Shown here: piece by piece, positions 42,013 to 52,459 of the stretch
How the letters are laid out: each line of letters opens with the position of its first letter
How positions within the stretch are numbered: position 1 is the first letter of the stretch
DNA from: Isoetes taiwanensis
Lineage: Eukaryota > Streptophyta > Lycopodiopsida > Isoetales > Isoetaceae
Length of the DNA stretch: 64,000 nt
NCBI GenBank assembly: GCA_021234155.1
Contig: JAJEKV010000036.1
Coordinates: forward strand, 1,432,777 to 1,496,776
Direction of reading: 5' to 3'
The notes under the pieces: model-generated
Told to the model about the DNA's origin: nothing
What the model saw: only the letters and a program-made list of their open reading frames with translations
Database searches by the model: none
Position numbers and translations under genes: made by a program

Positions 42013-44440
42013 ACACACATTCTCGTTACTTGTTTGCTCTTTTCAAAGCAATCTAACCTAACAAATACCAGATCTTACCGTAGTGAATGCTTCTGAAACT
42101 CCTCAAATCCAGTTGATACCACAAACATTAAGTAATATTTTGCATTAAGTAATAACAGGGGAATAGAGTTCACGTGTAAAAATCTGAAGCAATTATTTCT
42201 TAGCTTAACGGCACCACAGGATGATAACATATTATTTTTTTTGTTGGAAAAAAAAAAAGAAGAAAGTTTTAACAATTTTAAAAATTTTCTTGACTAATTA
42301 GAACATACTGAATTCAATTATGCAATCAGAATTCACAACAACCTACTAAATTTTACTAAAACCTACTGAAACTTCATCTTAGTACCTAGACATGTTGAAG
42401 AGAGAAATCCGAAGGAATCCCATCTTGGAAGGGAAGACAGAAGGGAAAATTGGTTCTGACTATGGCAGTGTTTGGCAATTATTGGATTAGTGGACAGTGG
42501 AATATGGCCAGAGAGTTCTAGTAGTTTTATGAATGCAGGATTAGGACCAGTGCCATCAAAACGGAAGGAATTCTATGTGAAACTGGAGCACAATTTAATG
42601 CTTCAAACTACAACAAGAAGTTAATTGGAGCTAGATATTACTATCAGGGGTACTCCTGCATCAAATTGTGACATATATCATATCTCCTAGATCAAGCGTT
42701 AGTATTCAACGTGGTAAGCCAACAATGTGTAAAGCAAGTTTACCATGAAAGAGATGAGCACATCTTTTAAACATTATTTCTACCATTGATTAGGACAACT
42801 TGGCATTCTGGATAGGAGCAAGTATGGGCATATGTTCATCCGTAATATGTGCATATCATTGTCTATCCTCAACAAAGATCGAACATCAGTTACGGCCTTT
42901 TCCTGTTCCCAGCTGGAAAGGTGCCCCGGCAAAGGAGGATAGCTTTCAAGACTGCTTCATAAGTACTAACATCAAGATGCCTGTGACTGCACAATTTATC
43001 TTGGTCTGCATGATCATCTATGTTCTTGAGCAGGAAGGATATATTCTGTAGTATCTAATGCACCAGTTTCTCTACATAACTGAGCATTGTGATGAGCCCT
43101 AATCCACTTCATTCTAGCAGTAATAGTGTAGCAAATAATGTTTCCTCTTTGAAAACTGTATTTTCCACGCTCATCTAGAATGACAATCACCTTTTAATTC
43201 ATAGAGCAACAACAAGAATGGAAAGGCAAATGCTTATCTTATACTCCAATTGCCATGGAAATGTTAATGCTTAGGTTTACAGTAGCCCATATTATAATCC
43301 TGCAAGTAGACAAAAGAACTAAGCAATAATTTTGCACAAGGATAATAAACATGCTATAATGTCTGATGCAAGTCACAGAAGATGGAAATCATGCCATATA
43401 GATCTAGCTATAAGTAGCACGACCTGCAAGACACCAGTGAGATTGTTAACACGTAGATAACATATGAATTAATGAACTAAATCTGGCATGAAGTAATGAA
43501 CTAAATCACTTCATATCTTGGGTTGAAGAATGAGTGATATTCTGGAAACATATTCATCTTGTCCTGCCAGTGTCTCCTTCTTGAGCAGAAGATTTCGTAT
43601 GTGCATCCAAATAAAATATTTACACCCAAATTATAGATATCCATAAACTGGAGTTTTTAAACCGAGCAACAATCGCAACACAAGCAATGGCAGCTTAGTG
43701 TAGGAATTTGCTTAGAACAATCAGTTTTGTATTGATGCTAGGATAATGTTCATGAGGTTAAGATAAGTACCTGTTAAGAATACCAGAAGCAAAGGCACTC
43801 CTCCATTGCAAGCAACCTCTCCTGTATAGATTCAAACGACCTCCAGCGACCTCTTTGTGTAGATTCCGGCAGAGGCAGCCCGCAGGCCATAAAGAAACAA
43901 AATGCACATAGGTCCATTTTACAAAGACTAGCATATGTGAATCAAACTGTTTATACAAGAGGAGATCAAGGCCATATCATCTGCATAGAGCACAGTTTTG
44001 AAATGATCTCTCTCCAGTTTATCTGCTCAGGTTCAGCACCTGCAGGGATTTGCAATGCTATTCCTCTCCAACACAACCAACTTTTAGAGACGCAGCAAGT
44101 TAGACCCATATACAATAGCTTGCTCCTACATGGGCTTAGAGCCATTTTAAACAGGCAAATACAAGGGTTGTAAATTTGAACAGAACCCCAAGAAACACAC
44201 TTGGCAATGTGACCTTATGGTAGAGGGGTGGGTGGTCAACTTGCTCTTCATCAATATCTCATTTGGATGAGTGTAGATGCAATATTACCATGTCTGAGAT
44301 GCTGCTCCAAGGTTCCAGAGGCGATATGTACAGAAGCTAACATTTCTCAATCCCAAAAGATTTTCTATGTAATACCACAAAGAAAAAATCTCTCATGAAC
44401 CTTCCTCCGATGAAGAACATAAACCAAATACAAAGATTTC
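42013..44440. other. no gene recognised
   Basis: About 2.4 kb of AT-rich sequence. Short ORFs (for example 42,800-43,051) lack motifs. Confidence 0.4.
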
Positions 44441-44443
44441 TCA

Positions 44444-44944
44444 TCAGCACCAGCATTGGTCTGTTTCCCAGTTCTTTGAAGTAGTCCAGGAGTGGCAATT
44501 TGCCATTTCTGAATGGTCAAATTCTCTAGTCCTATATGAAAACCTAGGTCCAGACTTTTGAAGCGAAATCTGCACATCATATCTAGCCCTACTTTCTGGT
44601 TCACAAAGTGTAGCATAAGCAGCATGTACTCTGAGAAACCTTTTTGTGCTTTCTTCTTTCTCATTCTCACATACTACATCAGGGTAATAACGCCTGGCAA
44701 GATCTCTGTATGCTGCATTTAGCCCTCTTGCAGAAATAGACATTGGAACTCCTAGTATTTCATACAAATCAGAGGTTCTTTCCTCTAATTTTGTGATATC
44801 AAATGCTATAATCGGAGGATTTACCTTTCTTTTTCGCTGTTTCTGCTGCAGATCTAAGCAAAGGGGGGCTTTACCGAATCTGAGATCCAGAAAAAGAGGC
44901 TGTGTTACAGAATGAAAAGGTAGGATTTGCACGTCTCCAACCAA
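44444..44944 (-). CDS. small plastid-type J-domain protein (DnaJ 11-like) with YPD instead of HPD
   Basis: Uninterrupted 166-codon frame. Residues 1-48 are a basic, hydroxyl-poor leader that may be a transit peptide. Residues 59-124 are a J-domain: DLYEILGVP, AAYRDLARRYYPDVV, FLRVHAAYATLCEPESRARY. The tail ends WETDQCWC, matching the conserved WETDQCW tail of the plant chloroplast DnaJ 11 group, so length and both ends fit a complete single-exon gene. The HPD tripeptide needed to stimulate Hsp70 ATPase reads Y87-P-D, a one-base change (CAT/CAC to TAT/TAC). It is either a recent pseudogene or a J-like protein that lost Hsp70 coupling. No neighbouring partner genes. Confidence 0.75.
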   Translation of the reverse strand: MVGDVQILPFHSVTQPLFLDLRFGKAPLCLDLQQKQRKRKVNPPIIAFDITKLEERTSDLYEILGVPMSISARGLNAAYRDLARRYYPDVVCENEKEESTKRFLRVHAAYATLCEPESRARYDVQISLQKSGPRFSYRTREFDHSEMANCHSWTTSKNWETDQCWC

Positions 44945-47220
44945 AAGGGCAAGAATCCCAAATGCAAAGAAAAGTACCTCCGAGGTTGAATGCTTCTAAA
45001 AGCAACCCATCTCTGAATTGGAGTAGCGTTCCATAACCGACATCCCACTTGGAATTTTCTTGAATTTCCATAGCCATGGATGAAATCGAACGACGGAAAC
45101 AGCAGCCACCTGCACAAAAGTCGCACCTGGCAGCAATGTGGACACTCTAGAATTGCTTCAAAGTGTCCACTTGCGTTTGTGCAAACGTGCGAAAAATTAT
45201 ACATATATTTGCAAAGAGAAAAATATCAAGTGGTGACCTGGAGCCCAAGTTGTCCATGCAAGCTTCATATTTAAGAAATAGCAAATAAATATTCTAATAT
45301 CCATTGACTTATCAATACATGTTTCCAAATGTATACATAAGGGTTCTTATCTAAATTTGAAATATTTGTCCATCTATAAATGCCAACATGATATAACTTA
45401 ACTTGAGGTAGTAACTTCATGTAGATCTCATATTGCATTCCATTATTTTGATGCTACTTTTCATTGACAAGTTTTAGGATCTTGAAACCATTTGCTTCAA
45501 GGTTGTGTCCATGCTATCATTAAGAATGTAGCAGCTTAACCATTGTGGATGTGTCTAAAATTTGATCCAAAACTTGGAATATCTGCCATAGTAATGATAA
45601 ACTCATGAGATACTGTATTTATCTAGCATTTATCGACAATCTAGTATTGACTACTACATGATAATAAATAGCTTACAACATAAGTTGAGATATATCCATT
45701 TACCTCATTTCCTGGACTGTCCATGCTCCTATAACAATTAGAGATCAAAAATAACTTGAAACTGAACCAAATTTCTTTGAAACACACAAAACAGTTTTAT
45801 GTACGAAAATGCTAATTCATCTATGAACAATTTATCCTGCCAAAATGCTAGGCCCGATTCAGTCGCCATTGAGGATCACATGCAACATAATATCCTAAAA
45901 CTTTCAGAAGCATTGTTCGACATAAAAGTACAAACCTTCAATTTTCATTGTAGATCTATTGGAAAAGTTAGTTTGCGGAGAATAATTAGATGCATTAAAC
46001 TCCCATGCTCAATGTACTGCCCATAATAAAGTTCACCATCTTGCCTAATCTGCATTCACTTGAGCTTGAGTTGAATGCACCATCTCTGCTTAACAAAACT
46101 CAGTGTTTTTCAAATGAGCAAGAATGTATTGCCTTCTAATGAGACAACCTTCATACTTCTGGTGTCCTTTCAACAATCTATTGCAAAATTCTGTGTAAGA
46201 CGACATGTTATAAAAATCTTAATTGCATGGCATCCAGGCCATAACATTCTGTGAAATTCTCTTATTTATGCTATGTTTATCAGTTTACATTTTCCTTTTT
46301 TAGATTGGGCACCAGCAACATATATGTACCTATGAGAAGGAAAGATATACTGAATTCAATATTCAGAAACTTTGGTTTTTCTACAAAATGGGATTAAATT
46401 CTAAATAGACTTAAACCACATACAACACGTTTGATTGCAACAAATTAAATTCACCTTAAGCAAAAGACCCTAAACTTATCCAATTTCTGAATCCCTGGAT
46501 TAAAGCAGATCTTTCACGGCCTGTTGCAAATCTTCCAAGCAATTTTTTAGCTTGAACAGACTTGTTTTATGTGCTGCTGCAAAAACAGGCAAGACATTAG
46601 GCACCTAAAAAGACCCAGTAAAGGTGGATCCTTAAGTATTTTATTCCACCAAGAAATGGGTCTGTTTGTGAAAGCTCAATCTGTTGTGTGCCAAGCAGAA
46701 ATGGGTCTTATAAACTGATGCAATGCTGATGGGTAAATTCGTATATTCATGGTCTGCAAAATAAGTCAGTTTTGAAATTATATGCTCTTTAACCTCCATA
46801 ATGTTATATCAACAGATTTAGTTAGGAACTGAACTTTTTGCCACTGGCTTGAACAATAGCTGGCTTCAACCGAGAAAATGAATTGCCAGAATGCTAGAGA
46901 AATAAATCGTAGAGCAACCCGAACAAAGACAAAAAGTGGGTAAAGTCATTAAGCAAAGGCCAGAAATCTTACACGAAATTTTGCGTCTTGTTATCAGCCC
47001 CAATAAGCAGAGCATTTAGGGTGAACATTAGCTCAATTCTTTCTTCACAGCTATAACTCAAATAATAAGTGATTGGCATGCAAATGAAAATAAATGCAAT
47101 GAGTAATTTGTGACAAAATTAAACCTCAAAAAAATCGCTGAAACTGTAGCTGGCCGCACCTTAGTATCGATATTCTTTGCAGATGTAGAACTGGCCTATA
47201 ATTATAGAGACAGATCGCAC
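44945..47220. other. no gene recognised
   Basis: Upstream of the J gene is an open minus-strand stretch (45,077-44,945) that could be 5' UTR. The rest is AT-rich without motifs. Confidence 0.4.
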
Positions 47221-47465
47221 CTACAGTGGAAAAGCCAGTCGGATTATGCATGAGAAGAATCCTAGAAGGGCAAAAAGTCCATAGCCGTCTGCAACATCAG
47301 TTTTAGAAAAGCTGTTTGCAAATGAATAAAAAGAAAGCACTGTGTCTACAGAAATTAAGGAGTTTACCTTCACCAAAAGCTCTGCTCCAGATGGGTAGGT
47401 ATGCAAATATCCTGAAAGATAGAAAGAATGGCCACATTTGGGCGCCAAAGGCAATGAGGAGAATA
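47221..47465 (-). pseudogene. two exon-like pieces of a membrane protein, unrecognised
   Basis: Minus strand: after CTTTCAG, IFAYLPIWSRAFGE and a GTAAAC donor; after a TTGCAG acceptor, DGYGLFALLGFFSCIIRLAF, stop. Splice signals and hydrophobic composition suggest the end of a membrane-protein gene. Family unknown. Confidence 0.3.
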
Positions 47466-47572
47466 ATAATGATATAGCCGCTTAGCTACTCTCTGTAAGC
47501 TGGAAGCTTCATTTAGCCATTATCCGATATTTTTAAAAGGAGAAAGAATCAAATGCAAGAATCTAAAACACT

Positions 47573-48019
47573 TTAGCTGATATAGTCTTCCACATGGCCT
47601 GTGGTGGGCCTTGGGGTATCTAGTTCAGTAGGGCCTTCTAAACTCTCACCATTCTTGTGTGTAATATATCTAATTGGCCATCTTAACTGTGCTTGGGACT
47701 CCAACAACCCGGAGCATACAATGCAATCACTAGAGCTTCCCTGGGACATGATTGTATCAACTTGGATAAGAAGCTTCACAATGCCAACTCCAAGATGATC
47801 ATCTCCCAGCCTTTCATCATTCACACTATCAAAAGGAGCAACTGCAGTTATGATGCCCTCTGCAAATACCGTCTCGTTGCAAGGGTGCAACAATAAGCAG
47901 GCCATCTTCCTGCATTGGAGCCTAGGGCAATGTCCTGTGCTGGGCTTCCTTGGATCCATTTTGCTCATCTCACATGCTCCCTGAATGAAAGAGCACACAT
48001 ATACAACCATTAAATCCAT
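47573..48019 (-). CDS. DUF8039-like domain ORF (transposon-associated)
   Basis: 148-residue minus-strand frame: CPRLQCRKMACLLLHPCNET, VFAEGIITAVAPFDSVNDER, LGDDHLGVGIVKLLIQVDTI and finally AQLRWPIRYI. The pattern (cysteine/leucine start, VAxGxI...P...VH/ND..LG.D.V.V.V, then WP..I) is that of a plant domain common near transposase genes (DUF8039), recalled from memory. A second example lies at 50.8-51.06 kb. The start codon is unproven. It could be a transposon-derived exon. Confidence 0.4.
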   Translation of the reverse strand: MDLMVVYVCSFIQGACEMSKMDPRKPSTGHCPRLQCRKMACLLLHPCNETVFAEGIITAVAPFDSVNDERLGDDHLGVGIVKLLIQVDTIMSQGSSSDCIVCSGLLESQAQLRWPIRYITHKNGESLEGPTELDTPRPTTGHVEDYIS

Positions 48020-48330
48020 TTAAACCACTAAAATTATTTAAACCATACAGAACCATTAAAAACATTACAACCATATAACCATTAAAAACATTAAAACCAT
48101 ATAACCATTAAAAATATTAAAACATTATAACCATATAATTACAACCATTAACCATTGGAACCATTAACCATTAAAAACATTATAACCATTAACTATTAAA
48201 ACCATTAACCATTAAAACCATTATAACCATTAACCATTAAAACCATTAACCATTAAAACCATTATAATCATATAACCATTAACCATTAAAAACATTTAAA
48301 ACCATTAAAATATTGGAACCATTGAAAGCA
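48000..48330 (+). repeat. (AACCATTAA)n-like low-complexity tract
   Basis: More than 300 bp made of imperfect CCATTAAAA / ACCATATAACCATT units. Confidence 0.9.
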
Positions 48331-48339
48331 TTATTGTGC

Positions 48340-48598
48340 CCACGTGGCGCTTCGTCAGCGACCGCTGACATGGCCACATCAGCAATCCAGACACCCAGGT
48401 CACGGATGGCATGGCCCCTGCGTGGCGGGTGTCATAATAACAACTTTATCGAGGTTCGGGGTGCAGCCGAAATAAGCGCACCCTCTTCCTCTTCCCCGCG
48501 ACCCATTCATCCTCCCCTATTCTTTCTACGTTACGTTTTCTATTCCATCTCTGAGCCCCCACAGCGATCCTTCTATTCACTCAATTAGGCGTCTTCTT
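48340..48598 (+). promoter_or_regulatory. possible promoter and 5' leader
   Basis: Abrupt shift to GC/CT-rich sequence with CACGTGGC (G-box-like, about 48,341) and a pyrimidine-rich stretch before an ATG at 48,599. No clear TATA box. Confidence 0.35.
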
Positions 48599-48914
48599 AT
48601 GGCCGGCACACGGTCGACGGATCACGACGCATCCAACGCCGAGGTTTTCGCGCAGTTTGAGTGTTCGAGCGGGCGTTACCGCCTAAGAAGAAAGTGAGGT
48701 TCTTCTCTGTAAGTTTTTAGCTTCTTTTATTGCTTCTTTTTAGTTTTCTGTAAGTCCTTTACTGCACTCTTACTTATATTCTTTTATTAGAGGCTTGTAC
48801 TATCCCCTGATACAATTTCCAGTCCGACAAATCCTTATTCTCGCTTTGCAAACACCTGTTCAAATATGGAATCGAACACGGGAGCTTCCTCCTCATCCAA
48901 CAAATCTCCCAGGT
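48599..48914 (+). CDS. short 5' exons of an unrecognised gene
   Basis: ATG at 48,599 begins MAGTRSTDHDASNAEVFAQF and continues to a GTGAGG donor at about 48,692. After a TTTCCAG acceptor (48,823) a second exon runs to CCCAG|GTATGT (48,913) and contains an alternative start, MESNTGASSSSNKSPR. These could be leader exons of the DGQH gene 2.3 kb downstream, with the palindrome array in an intron, but nothing proves the link. Confidence 0.35.
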
Positions 48915-49320
48915 ATGTTTTTTTAATATGTTCTCTTTTGTCTCCACTGTTTCACTCTGTTTCACATGTTGTCACTGTTTTCTGTTTTGCTTTTGTTTTG
49001 TTTTCTGTTTTTGTTTTCTTTTTCTTAGTCATTGTTTAATTGAATACCGTGTACATGCATAAGTGAGACTAGTGGTAAGACTAGTGGCAAGCAACTGAAT
49101 TAGGAATCCTCAGAGACAGGTGATAGGAAGAAAAATATTGCAGAGCAGTAACAGAACATTACTATGAATGATTCACAACAGAAATTGCAAAACTGTCTAT
49201 GAATGTTTCATAACAGAACATAAGTATGAATGAATATTTCTAACTATGAACTAAGAACAGGAATTGCTTTACAGAAATTGCAATTCTAACTCACAGCATA
49301 TCCTCCCTTGCAGGAGAGGT
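48915..49320. other. intron-like spacer
   Basis: T-rich with repeated TGTTTTCTGTTTT text after the donor, then AACAGAA-rich text. Compatible with an intron. Confidence 0.4.
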
Positions 49321-49338
49321 GCAGAAGGGAACCCGGCT

Positions 49339-50530
49339 TTCTCGACTTGCGAGTCGAGAATGCCTCAGCTTGCCAACAATCCAGGAAGTACAAGCCTTCT
49401 TCTCGACTCACGAGTCGAGAATTTCTCGACTCGCGAGGCGAGAACAGGGATTGTACACCCTGGACTGTTGGCTGGTTGAGGAATTCTCGAATCGCGAGTC
49501 GAGAATGCAGACAACTACCCAACGTCTTTCTAGTCAAAGAAAGCCTGCTGCAGCCTTTGTGCATTCTCGACTCACGAGTCGAGAATGTCATACCAAAAAC
49601 CAATGCCCACAGTGTCCGTGGCGAGGTGCCTCCACCGATCGAGCCACTCTCCTTCGAACCATCTTCGTCGAATATTGCGAAGGGGACTAGCTCCGACTGG
49701 GTGGAGGCCTCAGCGACTAACCACAGACGTGCTGGCTGCTTTCTCGACTCGTGAGTCGAGAAAACTTGCTAGTCTCACACACAGCAATGCCAGGACCTTA
49801 AATCACATCTACCCTTGACCAAGCCAAGCTCTGTGTCTTGTCCGAGGTGCCTCTAGGCTGTCGAGAAGACCCGCTAGTCTCACACCACGGCAATGTCGCG
49901 GTTGCACTCTCCAGTGCTGCCGGACGATCACGAGCCACTCTCCTTGAACTATCTTGCTCGAATATTGCGAAGGGAAGTGGCCCCGACCGTCATGCAGGCC
50001 TCCGTCTAACCATTGGGGGAATTTATTTGAACAAAATTCTCGACATGTTTTCTCGTGCATTCTCGACCAAGAGTTGAGAATCCCCTAGCCGACCAATTCT
50101 CCACGGTAATCGCTTACGGGGGTGCCTCTACCAAATCGAGCCACTCTCCTTCAACCATCTTCCTCGAATATTGCGAAGGGGGGGCTCCTGGAAGTGGGGC
50201 CTCCTCGCAACAACCGCCGAGGGAAACCACAGCAATAGGTTGGCTTCTTTGCGCATTTTTCGACTCGCGAGTCGAGAATGCCTTAACCTGAGGAAATGCA
50301 TCCCTTAAGGCCAGCAAAGGCACCTGATCATTTTCTCGACTCGTGAGTCGAAAGACCCTAGTCTCACAAACAGCCCAAGGTTGAGTGCATTCTCCTCTTT
50401 TTAGTCCTAGGTGCCTCGAGCACATGCGAGCCACTCTCCTTGAACCATCTTCCTCGAATATTGCGAAGGGGAGGGCCCGGACCGGGTGGAGGCCTCTCTA
50501 TGACTAACCACGAGGGGGATGCATTTGAAC
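49339..50530. repeat. array of near-perfect 22-bp palindromes in ~290-bp degenerate repeats
   Basis: At least eight palindromes with core TCTCGACTCGCGAGTCGAGA (flanked by T and A) or single-base variants start at 49,339, 49,400, 49,423, 49,484, 49,564, 49,741, 50,257 and 50,333, with a decayed one at 50,060. Interleaved is a longer repeat, GAGCCACTCTCCTT...AACCATCTTCCTCGAATATTGCGAAGGGG, at 49,640, 49,930, 50,139 and 50,428, usually preceded by GGTGCCTC. Centre variants (CGCG, CACG, CGTG) fit CpG decay. Further palindromes lie at 63,844 and 63,953. Confidence 0.9.
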
Positions 50531-50775
50531 CGCATCTCTAAGGCCCTAGACCTAGCATGATCTATACACAACTATCATGCCTAACAGATACTCGGACTGG
50601 ATGGAGCCCTTTGCTTCTAAACGGAAGGGAAGGCATTCCAAGAAAAAATACAGACACATGAACATGTTCGCAAGTTGCTCCAATTTATAGTTCCCTTGCT
50701 GAGCATCTCTCAATCCAAACATTATCTCGACGCTGAAATATGCTCAACAAGGAAATGATAAATCGGGCAGTTCCA
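50531..50775. other. spacer after the palindrome array
   Basis: No feature recognised. Confidence 0.4.
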
Positions 50776-50779
50776 TGTT

Positions 50780-51170
50780 CTAAACACATCTGGCATGTTC
50801 TACACACATAATGAAACATGCATCTCTGAAACTCACCTCTTCTCGCAAGAATTCCTTGGGCCATTGTATCACAGATCTCGCAGCCTCACCGAGAGTCTTC
50901 GCTTCTTCTGTTGGTCTCATCAACAATGCATCCGCATCAAATACTTGTATCAAAGCGATTCTTGTGTATCCCTCTTCCATGGCGCTGCAGTGAAGAGTTC
51001 CCGTGTGTTGCAGCTCATCTCCGCTTGCTACCTTAGCCCCATGCACATCGATCAAATCAACTATTTGCAAAAAGATGCACAGTTAGAACTAGACAAAGAG
51101 TAAATCGCTGATAGGAGCTTACAGCATCGTGGCGCCATCCGTGAACTCGCTCACAATCGATCTCCGCCTC
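50780..51170 (-). CDS. DUF8039-like domain ORF, probable two-exon gene start
   Basis: The minus-strand frame 51,060 to 50,780 reads DLIDVHGAKVASGDELQHTG, MEEGYTRIALIQVFDADALL, then PTEEAKTLGEAARSVIQWP. The order VASG...H...EGY.RI.LIQV..ADAL...PT.E..TL.EA..S.I.WP fits the DUF8039-type domain. A 62-bp intron (acceptor at 51,061-51,066, GTAAGC donor at 51,117-51,122) can join it to an upstream piece reading SIVSEFTDGATML in a continuous frame. It faces away from the DGQH gene, with starts about 100-200 bp apart. No transposase partner seen. Confidence 0.45.
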
Positions 51171-51259
51171 CGGTCACTGTGCGCCCCAAAGTCACCAATG
51201 CCGCAGTAAAACTAAGTGCCCGAAAATCTCCACTGCGCTCACTAAGTCCCTGGAAATGA

Positions 51260-52459
51260 ATGAATTTCGAATTGGTGTTTGGGCGGGCTAAAGTTGGCAG
51301 TGCTGTACCCTTAGCCCGCTTTTTTGCCTTGAATGATTGTATGTCCTTAATTTCAAATTTAAGAACACGCCCGACCTTTTTTACGTGCAGTCCTAAAACC
51401 TCCAAGGCGCGGAAGAGGCCCAATTTACAAGGGAATTCGAGAAGCAAGAGGATGCGGGGGCATATAGATATGACGACTCCATCGAAGAAGCGAGCCGCCG
51501 GAGCGGATGCTGGTTCAAGCGGCACCAAGAAAAGAAAGACAAAGACTCCAGGTCAGGATACCTTTTCTGATTTTGTGTTCGGTCAGGATACCTTTTCTGA
51601 TTCATCCTTGTGTCTTGCAGCATTCACTGCGGAGACGCTAGTGATCACTGGCAGAACTCCGTTCTTTATTATCGAGGGATTGGAGACAGAGCTACTTGAT
51701 ACACCAGCAGATTCTTGGTGGTATGTCGAAGTTTCAACAAGTGGGAAGGAGAATGATCTGTTCCTGTGGCAAAGGGATAAGAAGAGCTCCGGCGACAAGT
51801 ACAAGAAGGTCGGTGTTGTGCTCTCCATCTCTGCGCCAGATTCGAAACATCTAACATTGTATGTGGAAGACTGCCTGAAGGGTAAGTTCTACCACACGAA
51901 GAAGTTATCAGTATCCAATTACTCTAACTCTTCAATGAGCAAGGCGAAGGGGACCGACAAAAGGCCGGCGCCTTTAAATTGTCAGAACCTTGGGTGGAAG
52001 GATCTGGAAGGGATGAAGGAGGCCGCAATCCTGACATCCAGGGAGCTTGGAATGGAGATTTCCAGGGTGAGGGAGAAGCTGTTCAACACCGGGAGCTTTA
52101 CGTCCAGCGTGCTAAAGACTCTAAAGCACTCGGTAGTTACCAAGGATGTAGTTCGGAAAGAAAAAACTCCGGACAGGACTACAAGTCATGAAGCAGATGA
52201 GAGTACACGGGAGGATTCAGATGCTGAAGAAGAGGAAGATATGGTCGATTCCCAATTCTTGGATCCAGATGAGCAGATTAAAAAATCACAGAGAGGGGCC
52301 CAGAAGATGGAGCAACTGGCTCAGTATTATCCATTAGGGATATCACACAAGTTGCTGCTGGACATCAGACGCCTGAAGGTTTGCACTGGAGATGTCGTCT
52401 TGTTCAACCACAGGGAATTTAATCCAGCACACGTGCTAGAGATTCGGAACTTGATGGTG
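51260..52459 (+). pseudogene. ParB/DGQHR-like (DGQH) gene, 5' part, interrupted by LTR retrotransposon
   Basis: One frame of 400 codons runs to the retrotransposon border. A likely start is the ATG at about 51,450 (MRGHIDMTTPSKKRAAGADA), giving a lysine/arginine-rich tail that could be a nuclear signal. Then come ITGRTPFFIIEGLETELLDT, WWYVEVSTSGKENDLFLWQR, a globular part, an acidic hinge (EADESTREDSDAEEEEDM) and LLLDIRRLKVCTGDVVLFNH, up to EIRNLMV. A 30-bp direct duplication (GQDTFSDFVF|GQDTFSD) at about 51,550-51,605 may lie in an unspliced intron (GTCAGG...TTGCAG). The motif-bearing end lies beyond the insertion at 63,534. Family assignment rests on that end. Confidence 0.55.

Noticed and set aside
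49339-50354. CRISPR array interpretation of the palindromic repeats
   Set aside because: Spacing is irregular, intervening sequences are themselves repeats, no cas genes are present, and the context is eukaryotic.
49264-50434. Overlapping open frames on both strands at 49.26-50.43 kb
   Set aside because: They arise from the repeated palindromes, which read STRESR/DSRVEN in several frames and carry no stops. No start, splice or family support.
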